64,000 nt of DNA from Rugalucina vietnamica (lineage: Eukaryota; Mollusca; Bivalvia; Lucinida; Lucinidae), in the NCBI GenBank assembly GCA_964017185.1, contig OZ024884.1, positions 15,412,048 to 15,476,047 of the forward strand, written 5' to 3'. The first letter of the stretch is position 1. Each line of letters begins with the position of its first letter. The notes under the pieces were generated by a model. That model saw only the letters and a list, made by a program, of their open reading frames with translations, was not told the DNA's origin and did not search any database. A program made the translations under genes and the position numbers. Positions 45,080 through 58,580 of this stretch are shown here, in pieces.

Positions 45080-45338
45080 CATGACAACATGTCAGTGAAA
45101 TAAATATCCCCTAGTACCCCAAGTTTATATAGTAAATTGGTGTGTACAGGATTATTTACATTTTGTCTTAGTTTTGACCCAAAAGAGATTGTAGTCGTTA
45201 GAACCGCGTCGCTGAGGCAGTTCAAATGTCTATCCATAATCAATATTTAAAGCAAAAATAAGGGAAAATGTAAATTTTCAATTTGAATTCTAAAGCCAAA
45301 AAAATATTGTTTATTGCATAGACATGTTTTCGTAACGC
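45080..45338 (+). mobile_element. Family A MITE
   Basis: Diverged L end (CATGACAACATGTCAGTG), core GAACCGCGTCGCTGAGGCAG, and R end GACATGTTTTCGTAA. Confidence 0.8.
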
Positions 45339-45404
45339 AATAAAGAGATCTCCGTCTTACATGTCTTAAAGTGGCTGATTAATGTGCCAAGCAGAATTTA
45401 TCAG

Positions 45405-45639
45405 TGAGTCGCGTCATGCGAAAACTAACAGTTTGCATAGGCGAAAACAAAGGCACAGAACAGCTTTGCGGTAACTGCGAAACTGATCAACGCCTTTATA
45501 TTCGCAGCACGGATGGTACAAGTCATCTTTACTTAAATCCAAAATTCAGGCTTATAGCGTTCTTCTATGACTGTGCAGCCGTTTTGCGTCGGACCTGGTC
45601 GGAAACTCAAACTGTTGGTTTTCTCATGCGGCGGCTCAT
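45405..45639 (+). mobile_element. Family B MITE with a nearby empty-site relative
   Basis: The flanking repeat is also present uninterrupted at about 44,395 (TTTATCAGCCTGAGAATGG), showing that this is a discrete insertion. Confidence 0.92.
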
Positions 45640-45889
45640 ATCTCAGTCTGATAATGGAACATGATGAAACTCTTAACATATCGATCAAATGCAAAATGTA
45701 AAAATGAGAAATGTGACAAGTTCAGAGGATTCCTACGCTATAAGATATGTTTTGTTCCATCTAGATTGATGTTCAGATGGTAAATTGTTTCCGACAAGAA
45801 AATTAAAGACGCCATTACTTGCCATAAGCGAATAAATTGTACGGGTTTTGACATCGAACGATGGGGCAGCAATTTCGACAATGTCTATC

Positions 45890-46024
45890 TCGTCGAGGTG
45901 GTTCTAACGTGTACCCACAATCTATGTTTTGAGCAAAAATAAGAAAAATACCAAAATTTTTCTGGTGAAATTTTCAATTTTTACAGGTGAACATGTGTAG
46001 AATGCATGGGCGTGTTTTCGTAAT
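45890..46024 (+). mobile_element. Family A MITE, R half only
   Basis: Starts inside the central palindrome (CGAGGTGGTTCTAACG) and ends GGGCGTGTTTTCGTAATG. Confidence 0.85.
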
Positions 46025-46125
46025 GTATGCACTGTATTTTCATTGAGTATCTACAAACAGTTGGCTGGTAAAGAGGAGGCAAAGCGGCATGGTCAAAGAA
46101 AAACACCCATTTTCTAGAAAAAGGT

Positions 46126-46309
46126 ACGAATAGGCAATGATCAGAAATGGCGAAATCAGAGAGAAATCCCTACTCCACAAACCGAGGGGTGGGAAAAAAC
46201 TAAAATGACACAAATACTTATACCAAGAAAACATATCGCAAGCCGAATGATGCAGCTATTCCCCAATAGGCGGCCACTCAGATACCCGAACTGAACTAAA
46301 AATATGAAA
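46126..46309 (-). mobile_element. RT retroelement 3' tail, left part, split by foldback
   Basis: AGGTACGAATAGGCAATGA to ACTAAAAATATGAAA; the remainder resumes at 50383. Confidence 0.88.
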
Positions 46310-49300
46310 TAGACCAGGGGCTGTTTTCTGTACCAGCCTTAGTTTTTGACCTGGCACAACTTACCTCCCAGAAAAGATTTGACGGTGGATATGTAATCAT
46401 TGAACCTTCAACAACATTTCTAGGCACGTCGTACGGTCAAATTGTGGTAGCAGTTTTTACCTAGGACGAAATCTTTACGCCTACCCAACGTAGTTTTTAT
46501 AATAGCAGAAATCAGAGGAAAATGCGCCTGGTGCTCCCGTTTTGATATTTTCTGAACAAATATTTTTTTAAGAATTATACTTTACACTCAAGCAATAGCG
46601 TTTAATTATTATCAAGTAGAAAACTATATGTTTAAACAGTATATTAGATGGAAAATTGCCTCTAGTATGAGGTAATGTTACCCCACCCCCAGTGGTAGTC
46701 GTTGGCGCTTGTTCTTTTGCTTTTGTTTTCTTTTTTCAATTCGGAACATTACAACATTGTTCTTTGGGACTTTAGAAATGCAAATAAGTTTTGTTTTTAA
46801 AGATAAACTCGTTTGCACTATGAAAAAAAAAACGCATGTTTCCATGGCAACCGTTAACATTATTCTTGAACATGGGGGTGTACATGCAAAATTGTCAATG
46901 TCTCCACTATTACTTATCCTGGACAACTGAACCTGGTCTCAGTTCAAAGGTAAGACATAACCCTTTTATCATATGGTAAATAATATAAATTATCTTTCAT
47001 GCATATTCATGAAATTTAATGAAAACTTAAAAAAGACAGAAAAATCGTTAAAAATACAAAAGTAAACTAATTTCAGGCACAAACTATCATTGTGTCACTT
47101 TGTTATTGACCCAGTAAATCAAATGACGTATTTATTAATATCATGGGCCTAGATGTAAAATATCTCATCTGCATATTCATGAATATTAATAAAAATGTCG
47201 AAAATCTAGAAAAAAAGAGGGAAAACTATGGTCTTTGCAAGGTTGTGGATGGGTTACAAGATCTATCTTGCATCCCTGAAATCAATTTTCATAGCTGCCA
47301 GTGTGGTCAGAGGGACTACCTTAAAGCCATAAAATATTATCCTCAACGATTTACACATTTGCATATTTGCATGATATAAAATTTCATAGTTTCAACACCC
47401 ATCCCTAGTGCAGTGTGATTCTAAAGAAAAAGGTGTACCTACAAAACAAGTCATATACCAACAATAACATGCATTGGTCTCATAGGAATGCATGGACCAA
47501 GCAATTTAACCTAAATACATATTATTCAAATCGTTGAATTTGCTTATTCATGAGAATTAATGAAACACATAAAGAATGGGAGAAAAATCTTAAAAAATAG
47601 GGGATATACTACAAAATCACATGTACCAGAGCCGTTTACAAACCCAGGATGCTGAAAGAAGTATCAAATGAAGCTATGCCAATGTATTATGACCCTAAAA
47701 TCTGATATTAGCATGATATGAGTTTCAATTTCATGAATTTAAATGAAATCTTCATAAATATGAATGAAGAGGTGGAACAATTTAACGGGTAAACCTACAA
47801 AATGACTTCGGCAACCAAAAGCCCTAACATGCTGAAAATTGATTGCTAGGACAATATCATACCATCCTGTACTACAAAATATAAGTCATTTGATTTTCTT
47901 TGTTTCGTGAATATAAACAAAACCTTTCTAATCAAGACGAAAATTACGGAAAACTAAGGTGGTATACATAGAAAAGCACATGTATCTTTCTTACTGATAG
48001 ACCTAGTGAGTTATAATTAGAATCAAATGATTGCTAGGAACCTAGTGAGTTATAATTAGAATCAAATGATTGCTAGGACAATATTCTATAACTATAATTT
48101 GATATATAAATTATAAGATATTTCTTTTGTATGGATAATAATGAAATCTATATAAAGAAGAGAAAATCAACGAAAAACAAGGGGGTATACCAACAAAATG
48201 GCTTATATCTCGACCTCCAATAATGTAGAGAACTCAAAATAGCATCAATTCATAGGTAGGACAACATTGCCATGTATTGAGATATACAGGGAATGTGTGT
48301 AGCTGGCAACCAAGATTCAATAAATTTTGTTGGCGCACATGCTTCAATTTTCGGCTAATACGTACTACAAATTTTCGAAAATTTATGTAACATTTACAGA
48401 ATTAAAAAAAACAACAACATATGGTTAGGCTATCAGACTCAATGGTAAAAGTGCATTATCCTAGCTTTCTATTGGTACCATTTTCAGCGCTCTAAGGAAA
48501 CTGGCAGCTGAGATATGGACCTGGTATACCCCTTCCTTTTTGTTGATTTTTCTCTTGTTTATAAAGATCTCATTAATGCCCACACATTTAAAATCACTTA
48601 TGATTTATATATTAGATGTATATGGTTATCGAAAATTTATCCTAGCAATCATTTGATACCAATTATAGCTCTATAGGGCTATCAGTATACATGATATTTG
48701 TAAATTTCTATGTATACCGCCTTATTTTGTCCGTAAATTTCATCTAAATTCGAAAGGGTTTGTTAATATTCATAAAACAAAAATTCAAATGACATATATT
48801 GTAGTACATGATGGTAAACTATTGCCCTAGCAACCATTTGATGGTATTTTTATCATGTAAGGATTTTTGGTTGCCGAGATACAAGTAATTTTGTAGATTT
48901 ACCCATTCAATTTTTTCACTTTTTCATTCCTATTTATGATGTTTTCATTGAAATTCATGAAATTGTAACTCAGATCATGCTTATGTTAGACATTTGAGTC
49001 ATAGTATATTTCCATAGCATTCATTTGATACATCTCAGCATTTTTGGTTAACAGCTCTGGTACACGTGATTTGGTATGTATACTCCATTTGTTTATCAAT
49101 ATTTTTCTTCGATTTCTTGTGTGCTTTATTAAGTTTCACGAATAAACAAACTCAACGATTTGAATAATAGGTTTTAAGGTTAAATTGTTGGGTCCATGCA
49201 TCACTATCAGAGCAATTATAGTATTCTAGAGCATGCTATTTTTGGTTATGCGTTTTTTGTGAGTCCACCCTACTCTTTATAATCACACTAGGGGTGGGTG

Positions 49301-50382
49301 TGGAAACTATGAAATTTTAAATCATGCAAATGTGTTCAGTGTTGAGGACAATATTTTATGACATTTAAGTAGTTGCCATGACCACACTGGCATCCATGAG
49401 AATTTGTTTCAGGAATGCAAGACAGATCTTATAACCCATCTAAAACTTTGCAATGTCTATAGTTTCTTTCCTCATTTTTCCTCCATTTTTGACATTTCTA
49501 TTAATAATCATGAATATGTAAATGCGATCGTTTTCATTTAGGTGCATGACATCAATAAATTTGTTATATGATATTACTGGTTCAATAACAAAGTGTCACA
49601 ATGATAGTTTGGACCTGAAAGTAGTATATAGATTTTTTTACGATTTTTCTGTCATGTTTGATGTTTTCATTAAAATCCATGAATATGCAAATTAGATAAC
49701 ATACGTTACTTACCATAAGATGGAAGGACTATGTCTGAGCTTTTCAATGAGACCAGGTTCAATGGTTTAGAATATGTAACAGCGTATATCTGACCAATTT
49801 TGCATGTACACCCCCATGGTCAAGAATCCCGTCGACGGTTGACATGGAAACCATCCATTTTTGCATATTGTAAACAAGTTTATCGTTGAGGACAAAATTT
49901 CTTTGCATTTAGGGGGTCCTAATGAATGACTTGGCTCCCATAAAAATTGTCCTAGGGGTTTCAAGGCAGATCAAATTGGCCCCCGGGTTAAAATACATGT
50001 ATTCGTAATATTGTGTATAACTGGATGGGTGGGGTAATTAGGACTGCATAGATGTGGCATAAATAATACATGGACGTGTTTCTAGATGTAAACATATGTC
50101 CCCTAGTCGCATAGGTGTGTAAACAAGTTTTTAGCAGTAAAGAACGAGTTTAAGGATCATCTATATAAAATTCGTTTTACCTATGTCACACTTTTTCTTA
50201 AGTAGTTACAAAATGGGGTGCTTGTACAAAACGTTTGCTCCTGAAAAATTGCTACCACAATTTGACCGTACGACGTGCCTAGAAATGTTGTAGAAGGATA
50301 GTTCTTATCGTCTATACAGCCAAACCTTTTCTGGCGGGTAAGTTGTGCGGATCGAATTTTCAAATTTCTAGCCCCTTGACTA
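46310..50382. mobile_element. Foldback element 3: 4.07 kb, arms made of degenerate tandem modules
   Basis: The right half is the reverse complement of the left. Examples are AACATTTCTAGGCACGTCGT (46420) against its complement near 50,275, CATGGGGGTGTACATGCA (46871) against 49,800, and CAAACTATCATTGTG (47084) against 49,600. The ends read TAGACCAGGGGCT and AGCCCCTTGACTA. Each arm is built of modules of about 170-200 bp, each with an ATTCATGAATATTAATGAAA-like block and a GGTATACCTACAAAAT-like block. No coding frame was found. It sits inside a retroelement tail, which fixes its borders. Confidence 0.85.
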
Positions 50383-50706
50383 AAAACGTACATAAGGCTC
50401 AAACAGCACAAAAATTCGACTCCAAAATACAAAACAATTTGAACCACAACAGAAGTATTGCCTTGGAACGATCAGTAGGGGGCTTAAACCGGTTTTACAG
50501 GCGCCTAACCCCATCTTCATCTTCTGCAGTGGTTCACAACATTTATATACTAGTTGTTCGGTCCTCGTGGTGAATCTCGAACTAGTCAATGAATCATCAA
50601 AGACAAACGAATAAATCATGATAACCACCCTGATGAATCAAAAACGAGGACTCAACCGATTCAGTTAGCTGCCCGACGATGGAGATCCCTGGGCGCCGAA
50701 TAACTT
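50383..50706 (-). mobile_element. RT retroelement 3' tail, right part
   Basis: Continues AAAACGTACATAAGGC to GATCCCTGGGCGCCGAATAA, in the same orientation and register as the left part. Confidence 0.88.
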
Positions 50707-51181
50707 TAGTTTACATATCTAGTCATTTAAGGTAACTCGCCACGGTAAAAGTGGGTTTACAATAAAGTATAGAGTATTTAAATCAATTGGCGTATTGTCA
50801 GTTCCTTTCAATTATTGCGCTTTTTTCGCCCAGATTTGTCAAATGTTTGTTCAATTTCAAATATTTTCATGAACTGAATTATGTTCATTTGCTTAATCAT
50901 TGTCATTTCCACTTTTCATTTATTGCTATTCAGACATTCAATAAATACCATTTCTCTTCTCAAAATGTAGTTCTTGTCATTTGACAGACAAGCGTCATTC
51001 CGCAGCCATAGTTTTATATGTTAGAAAGCCCATACGACATTAAATATTGTAACCGAGACTTGATGTTTTGGTACCATTGCCGCAAATTTACTAAATTTTC
51101 ATCTTAAGATGTTTTAGTAGATGGAACCGCTGCCTAGGACAAGAAACTTTCAATTTACACAGTGTGATTTACTTATTTACA
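50707..51181. other. Gene-free stretch
   Basis: No recognisable feature. Confidence 0.5.
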
Positions 51182-51376
51182 TTATGAAAACTTCCCCATG
51201 CAATGTACAGGTATTTTTGAGATGCAAAAAAAAGAAAGTTTTCCATATAATTTTCTTATCTTTGATCAAAACATTGATTGTGGGTACACGTTAGTAGGTA
51301 TACCCCACTATACCCCAGTTTTACTACATAAAATGGGTTATGAGGGGGTTTACATTACACGGACATGTTTGCATGA
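51182..51376 (-). mobile_element. Family A MITE
   Basis: Ends are CATTATGAAAACTTCCCC and GGACATGTTTGCATGATG; the central palindrome is missing. Confidence 0.82.
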
Positions 51377-51805
51377 TGAGATAAAAAGTATAATAGCCTT
51401 TTTGTGACAATGTTGTAATTTTGCCTGCTTCAATCTCATGCTTTGAAACGATCAGTCATGCTCAGAATAGCATGTTTATGACTACAAAAGACACTTTATT
51501 CCTCCAATGTTTCCTGTTAGATGGATTTGATTAGGATTAATTGTCAATTGGATTGATGTCTGTATTTCCGATGTGAAACAAAATGCCTTCAAGACTAAGG
51601 CTGATGTGAGTGCTGGACGTAAACCTTGTATAAAATGTAAACGGATAATATTAATTGCGTATCGAAAAAAATACGTTTTGCGATTTGCGAGCAATTGTTC
51701 TGAATCTGTAGTGGACAAAGTATACATAAATTCATGAGACTGCCATGCCCATCAGACTGTCCTCAAGCACTTAAAGTCTTTGGCAGTGTAAATAATTCAT
51801 AACAT

Positions 51806-52064
51806 TATGACAACTTGCCAATGCAATATATAGAGGTATTTTCCGCTGTAAAAATGGAATACTTCACTAGAAAAAAATGATACGTATTTTTTATTATTTT
51901 TGCTCAAAACATACATTATGGGTACACGTTAGAACCGCCTAGCAACACTGTTTGTTTTTGATAAAAAAAAAGAAAATTAGGTATACCCCTGCAAACCTCA
52001 GTTTTTTTTCTATGTAAAAGTGGGGTTCAAGGGGGTATCCTTTGCGTGGACATGTTTTGCTGAT
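51806..52064 (-). mobile_element. Family A MITE
   Basis: Both ends are present; the core is shortened to GAACCGCCTAG. Confidence 0.82.
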
Positions 52065-53222
52065 GAAAAACGCCCATTTTTGAAACCCAAACAGGAGTTA
52101 ACTTCACTAACAGAAAGATGCAATGAAATAGCAAAACTCGATAGTAATAATTTTGTTTTATATAATAAACACGAAATCTTAATCGAAAGACAATTAACGT
52201 CACAATTAACGTCACATAATATTGTATACATTGTCAGAATGTGTTTGACAATCCGCCAATCGATACATTTCTGAGACATCAAATTCCTTAAAAGGCTAAT
52301 AACTAGAAAAAAAAATTGTAAGTTACTAATTTACCACATTTTCCTTTTAACATTATTTGTTCAGTGGTAATGGATGGCCTCAATGATGCATTGTATTGCT
52401 GGCATTTGGTAGCGCTGGAGTGATAGATGGCGAAACACGAAACAATGATCAATAAACGGAAATAATGTTGAGATCTTGAAAAACGAAATGCCAGCTTTTG
52501 GTAATACGTGACAATAATGGTCTTCTTCTGCATCGACTTTTATTGAATATACATGTACTTCCTGTGGGTTTGCGAACAATTTAAGTGTCTACAAGAATTT
52601 AAGACAGGCCTTAAATCATATATAAACGCTGCAAGACACATATACATAAGTATTCCTAGACCTAAAGTATCTCTGTAACGAAGGATACAATCAACTCATG
52701 AAGCACATAATTCCATACTTATTGTTTTACACGTTTGTTGTAGTATCAGCGTCTGTGTGTCTACTAAGTTTAAAATGTTTTGATGTAAATGATAAAATGA
52801 CCGAATTACTAATATGTTATCATTTTGAAGTGTTGCAGAAAGGCATTAAATAAACTAAAAAGGGCCGGGTAATTATGCTTTGTGAAAAACGATTATCATT
52901 GTTTTTGAGGATCATCTATTTGACCGCACTGACCCAGATCGAAGCATTCTATGAAAAACAATTTGCAGTCACATAAGAGTATGCACAATCACATCTACTT
53001 CAACACTGACATTTACTTCGAAACAAACTAATTCCTCAATTTTCCATTATTTAGCCGGCTGTATTATAAAGACTTTTAATGTTAATACTACATTATCTTC
53101 ATGATTTATTTTACAGGTTTTCATTTTATTGTAAAAATAACGAGTACCCGCAATCTATGTTTTAAGCAAACATTCTGAGAAAAAATGTATAGCCTTCTGC
53201 ATCCTAATTTCGCTAAATGATG

Positions 53223-53495
53223 GTAGTGTACTTGCCCATGCACAATACAGAGATTTATTTCAGCTGTAAAAAATGAAAATTTCGTTGGAAAGAATTTGAC
53301 ATTTTTAATATTTTTGTTCAAAACATAGTTTGTGGTTACAAGTTAGAACCGCCTCGACGTTCTAACGAGTACCCACAATCTATATTTTGGAGCAAAAATA
53401 AAAAAAATATAGGTATACCCCTGCATACCCCAGTTTTACTATATAAAATTGGGGTTTAAGGGGGTGTAGATTTCACGGACATGTTTTCCTGATTA
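53223..53495 (-). mobile_element. Family A MITE (duplication copy 1)
   Basis: The same insertion is found at 59641-59908 in duplication copy 2, so it predates the duplication. Confidence 0.88.
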
Positions 53496-54714
53496 GTAAT
53501 GGGTCTAGATTTTACGGATGTTTCAGAACTTGGGACCTGGGCGACATTGGATACAAACACGAATGGAGATCGATCTTTACGAACGAAGACCTGAGGTATA
53601 AAATCCCAATTTCGGATTTGGATCAGCTGGCTAACCTGCACTCCGATTCATTTAGTGACCTTGCTCCTCTTCCAAGAGGTCTAACGGAATTCCGTCCATG
53701 TCTGGTCGATTAAAATTGACATGTTATCGAGGCTTTTAATTCGACTTCTAGGTACCTCGATGACAGCAGGTATCACAGCATAAGTGGACACCGCACTTTC
53801 CCACAAAAAAATAGGAAAAGTGGGGTAAAGTGCGGTCAGTTAGATAAGAGGTTGTACACAGTTTGTGGCCAAGCTTCATGCACTGGTACTGCTATGCCAT
53901 TACTTATGAAATAAATCGCTATGTACTAAACTTATAAAACGAACCTGCACATTACATCTAGCCTCGTTTCTAATTGTACTTAAAGTGAATACGATAATGG
54001 CGTTTCCTCATTTATTGTTGATGTTTCTTTATTATAAAGGAGAGAAATAAGACATCGATATGCACATTGTATAGTGAGCAGAAAGTTGTTGATGAAACAA
54101 GATATTAACAAGTAATAACATAAAACCGCATCATAAAAGTGCAAATGCATTTCTTTGAAATCCGTTGTTAATTTGATGCTGTGCACATCCAATACCACAA
54201 CAACTAATGCATTTTAAACGACAGAGAAATTATTGATAAAGAACCATAAATATATTGAATAACATAAATATTTGGTACCTAAAGAAAAACCTGTATAATT
54301 CCCATCTTTGACACCAAAAAAGGCAAACTACCAATACAACAAACAAACAGGTTTTATAAGGTGTTATATATATGATATTAGGACATTGAGTTTGATCATT
54401 GTTGGAGTCGGTAATAATAAATTATTGTGAATCTCGGATGGATCTCCCTCGTCGTATGTATCACGCATAGTGTATTTAATTGGCTACAGACAGTAACTAT
54501 TTGCTTCGTCCTTCATTTGTATATCATCTCCATGTACAAAACAATACTTTTTCCATGAGACAACTCAAACAGAAGATTAAAAAGCATTATACTATCGTTG
54601 TATTCATTATGTAAGAAACGTTCAGTGTGCAACTTAATTTACTCTGGTATTTGCGAAAACAGTTCACATTTGTACATGTAGGTAGTCACATGTAACTTAC
54701 AGAGTCGTCGGAAG

Positions 54715-54968
54715 GGCTCAGTAAATAAATACCTCCTTATACCCCACATTTATATAGCAAAACTGGGGTTTACAGGGGTAAACCTATTTTTTCTTATTTT
54801 TGCTCTCAAAAATAGGCTGTAGGTACTCGTTAGAACCGCCTAAAGAGGCGGTACTAATGTGAACCCATAATCTATGTTTTGAGCATTATATAAAAAATAT
54901 CAGCTGAATTTTTCAATTTTAAATGAATAAAATATGTATATATATTGCATGGGCGTGTTTTCGTAATG
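54715..54968 (+). mobile_element. Family A MITE (duplication copy 1)
   Basis: Counterpart of 61912-62161; R end GGGCGTGTTTTCGTAATG. Confidence 0.85.
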
Positions 54969-55556
54969 GGGTTATCAGCAGTAAACACTCTAACACAATC
55001 ATGAATGATTTTGCACCACAAACAAGTAACTTCTCTTTCTGAAAATGGCTGAAAAATCTGCCAAATAGCATTGGTCAGACTTGAAATGGAACTTTTGTTT
55101 TCAATACAACATCCATCTTGTGCGCAATATCAAGTTGATGACAAGTTCAGAAGATTTCTACAACATAAGTTATGCTTTGTTCCATCTTGCTTGGTGTTCA
55201 AATTGTAAATTGCCTCCGACAAGAGAATTTAAGGCACCATAACTTGTCAAAATTTAGTTAGTTATAAGAGTTTTGACATCAACTAATGGGACAACAATTT
55301 TTAAAATGTCTGTCTCTGCAGGAAAGAATGTGATTTATTTTATACACCATAATGCCATTTTGAGCACACTTCGGAGATGACACATAATAAGCATGTTTCG
55401 TTTAACGGTACAGACGTTGTTTTTCACAAATTTCCTATATCGAGCTTGTTTATACTATTATAGTGGTTTCATTTGTTTTGTAATTTAGTATCAAGGTGTT
55501 GTGTTGTTGGCACCATTTATTTGCGTTCATGTTATAGATATAATATACTGATTTTG

Positions 55557-55678
55557 CTTCAAGTACATAGCTTTGTAAATCAGTCCATAGATTCAATGAC
55601 CTTTCATCCTTAGGGATGTGAAAGGCCGGGACGAAAGATCACTCAGACTATATTAATTTACAAAACCATGTACTTAAG
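55557..55678. repeat. Short inverted-repeat element
   Basis: CAAGTACATAGCTTTGTAAAT and ATTTACAAAACCATGTACTT are inverted. The copy 2 counterpart is at 62,759-62,882, where the TRIM landed at its right edge. Confidence 0.7.
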
Positions 55679-55925
55679 CAAAAATTATTTGATTATCTGT
55701 TTTATCCTATAGGCTGTAAGATCCCAACCAGCCTGCTACAACTGTGCGGTTGATATGTGTCTTTGTCTTACTGTAACTGTATAAATAGTGCTGTTTATAA
55801 GATAAGTCTTGCTGTGACACAGCTTTGTTTTTCAAATTTTGACACTTGCGGTGGTTATGGGTAATAAACCACATCATGAAAAAGGCACCTCTGCAAATCA
55901 ATAATGTAAATGTATAATATGATCA
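55664..55925. repeat. Family B-related satellite-like unit 1
   Basis: Contains ACTGTAACTGTATAAATA and GGTAATAAACCACATCATGA; related to the units at 55,955, 56,335, 63,290 and 63,550. Confidence 0.7.
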
Positions 55926-55954
55926 GCAGTTCAAAACCATACATTTAAAGCAAA

Positions 55955-56610
55955 CAAGATTTGATCATCAGTTGATTTTTTTCCGCTGTATGATCCAGAT
56001 CAGCTTGTTACATACGTGCAGTTGATCAATGTCTTTGTCTTTCTGTAACAGTTACTGTAAAAATACTAATGTTCATTAACACAAGTTTTGTTGTGAAACA
56101 GCTGTTTCAAACTTTTATGTATTGGGTATTAAGCCACATCATGAGAGAGGGGTCTCTGTAAGTGTATTATGTGATAGCAGCACTCGGCAGTGCAAATTAA
56201 CTTGCAGTGATAGGACTTTTTAGTACAAACTAAAGATTGAGATCAGCTTTGTGACAACAGTGCAGTTTATCGATATATTTGTTTTCATTGTACGGGAAGA
56301 TAGACTTTGTTGTATCATGGCACTCATGAACAAGAGTTGATCATCAGTTGATTTTTTCCGCTGTATGATCCAGATCAGCTTGTTATATATGTGCAGTTGA
56401 TCAATGTCTTTGTCTTTCTGTAACAGTTACTGTAAAAAATACTAATGTTCATTAACACAAGTTTTGTTGTGAAACAGCTGTTTCAAACTTTTATGTATTG
56501 GGTATTAAGCCACATCATGAGAGAGGCGTCTCTGTAAGTGTATTATGTGATAGCAGCAATCGGCAGTGCAAATTAAGTTGCAGTGATAGGACTTTTTAGT
56601 ACAAACTAAA
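55955..56610. repeat. Two near-identical units of about 280 bp
   Basis: 55,960-56,240 and 56,335-56,612 repeat GATCATCAGTTGATTTTTTC through GGACTTTTTAGTACAAACTA with only a few differences. Confidence 0.9.
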
Positions 56611-56741
56611 GCCCATATTAAACACGATGCATGAAACACGTGCAAATAAGTAATTGTTTATTCCTATTTCACTGTATTATTTCTGTACACAGTATCCTTC
56701 CTTAAACTGACATATTGAACAATTTTATCAAAAGCTTATTT

Positions 56742-57061
56742 CATCAGGAAAACATGTCCGAGAAATTTATACCCCCTAAAACCCACTTTTATATAGCAAA
56801 ACTGGGGTATGCAGGGGTATACCTATTTTTCTTATTTTTGTTCCAAAACATAGATTGTGGGTACTCATTAGAACCGCCTCGCCGAGGCGGTTCCAACGTA
56901 AACCAACAATCTATGTTTTGAGCAAAAAAAAAAAAATAAAATAAATAAATAAATAATAAAAAAAAAATAATAAAAAGTATAAAAAAAAACTTTCAGTTGA
57001 AACTTTTCAATTTTTAAAGTTAAAAAAATATCTGTTTATTGCATGGGCAAGGTTTCGTAAT
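56742..57061 (+). mobile_element. Family A MITE with expanded A-rich stretch
   Basis: Intact ends and centre; a stretch of about 60 A/T bases (56925-56985) lengthens the R half. Confidence 0.9.
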
Positions 57062-57436
57062 TTTCATGCACTGAACCAATCAGTCATACTAGACATAACA
57101 GGTTTATAACTCCAAAACACGTCGTTTCTCTAACGTTTCCTTTGAGATGAATGTAATCAAGATTAATGGCGTTTTAGGCTGATTGTTGTATTTCCGATAT
57201 GAAACAAAATGCCATCATAAATACGATTGATGTGAGTGCTAAAATGCCGTAAAATATTGCATGTGCTTGATTGTCTCCGATTTGCATGACAAAAGAAACG
57301 CGTGCGATATTTCATCTAGCTTTCACGAAAACGATTGTGTTACTGTTTACCTTTAATCCAGAAATATATCATGCAACAATAGAATTATGCTGCACAAAAG
57401 CTATAGAGACTTTTACAAAACGCTTCCATCAAAAGC

Positions 57437-57620
57437 TTATTTACCCCCTTAAACCCCACTTCTATATAGCAAAACTAGGGTATGCAGGGGTATACCTTTT
57501 TTCTTATTTTTGCTCCAAAACATAGATTGTGGGTACTCGCTCGCCGAGGCGGTTCTAACGTGTACCCACAATATATGTTTTGAGCTAAAATAAGAAAAAT
57601 ATCAAAAAAATTTCAGCTGA
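57437..57620 (+). mobile_element. Family A MITE, 3' truncated
   Basis: Starts within the L half (TTTACCCCCTTAAACCCC) and stops at TTTCAGCTGAAGC, where duplication sequence resumes. Confidence 0.85.
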
Positions 57621-58580
57621 AGCATCAAATTCCTTTAAAGGCTAATAACTAGAAAAAAAAATGTAAGTTACTAATTTACCACATTTTCCTTTTAACATTA
57701 TTTGTTCAGTGGTAATGGATGGCCTCAATGATGCATTGTATTGCTGGCATTTGGTAGCGCTGGAGTGATAGATGGCGAAACACGAAACAATGATCAATAA
57801 ACGGAAATAATGTTGAGATCTTAAAAAACGAAATGCCAGCTTTTGGTAATATGTGACAATAATGGTCTGTTGTATATACTCAGGTCCCGGTCTGCTCTAT
57901 GTAATCGCTCGTCTTCTTCTTCTGCATCGACTTTTATTGAATATACATGTACTTCCTGTGGGTTTGCGAACAATTTAAGTGTCTACAAAAATTTAAGACA
58001 GGCCTTAAATCATATATTAACGCTGCAAGACACATATACATAAGTATTCCTAGACCTAAAGTATCTCTGTAACGAAGGATACAATCAACTCATGAAGCAC
58101 ATAATTCCATACTTATTGTTTTACACGTTTGTTGTAGTATCAGCGTCTGTGTGTCTACTAAGTTTAAAATGTTTTGATGTAAATGATAAAATGACCGAAT
58201 TACTAATATGTTATCATTTTGAAGTGTTGCAGAAAGGCATTAAATAAACTAAAAAGGGCCGGGTAATTATGCTTTGTGAAAAACGATTATCATTGATTTT
58301 GAGTATCATCTATTTGACCGCACTGACCCAGATCGAAGTATTCTATGAAAAACAATTTGCAGTCACACAAGAGTATGCACAATCACATCTACTTCAACAC
58401 TGACATTTACTTCGAAACAAACTAATTCCTCAATTTTCCATTATTTAGCCGGCTGTATTATAAAGACTTTTAATGTTAATACTACATTATCTTCATGATT
58501 TATTTTACAGGTTTTCATTTTATTGTAAAAATAACGAGTACCCGCAATCTATGTTTTAAGGAAACATTAAAAAAAATGTA

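Larger units (their letters stand above)
44340..45890. repeat. Diverged third copy of the duplication repeat, itself internally duplicated
   Basis: The block ATCAG-CTGA-AATGGAACATGA occurs at 44,395 and 45,640. The following GACAAGTTCAGAGGATTCC to TTTTGACATC stretch (45,715-45,890) matches 55,138-55,290 and 62,330-62,480. Confidence 0.75.
51420..56640. repeat. Segmental duplication, copy 1
   Basis: Aligns in direct orientation with 57,065-63,780. Long near-identical stretches include 52,278-53,186 against 57,626-58,578, 53,189-53,805 against 59,600-60,221, and 53,822-55,680 against 61,003-62,880. It keeps the empty sites for three insertions in copy 2. No gene was recognised. Confidence 0.92.

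Noticed and set aside
46678-46930. Overlapping small open frames on both strands
   Set aside because: They lie in the arm of foldback element 3 and are not conserved in the opposite arm.
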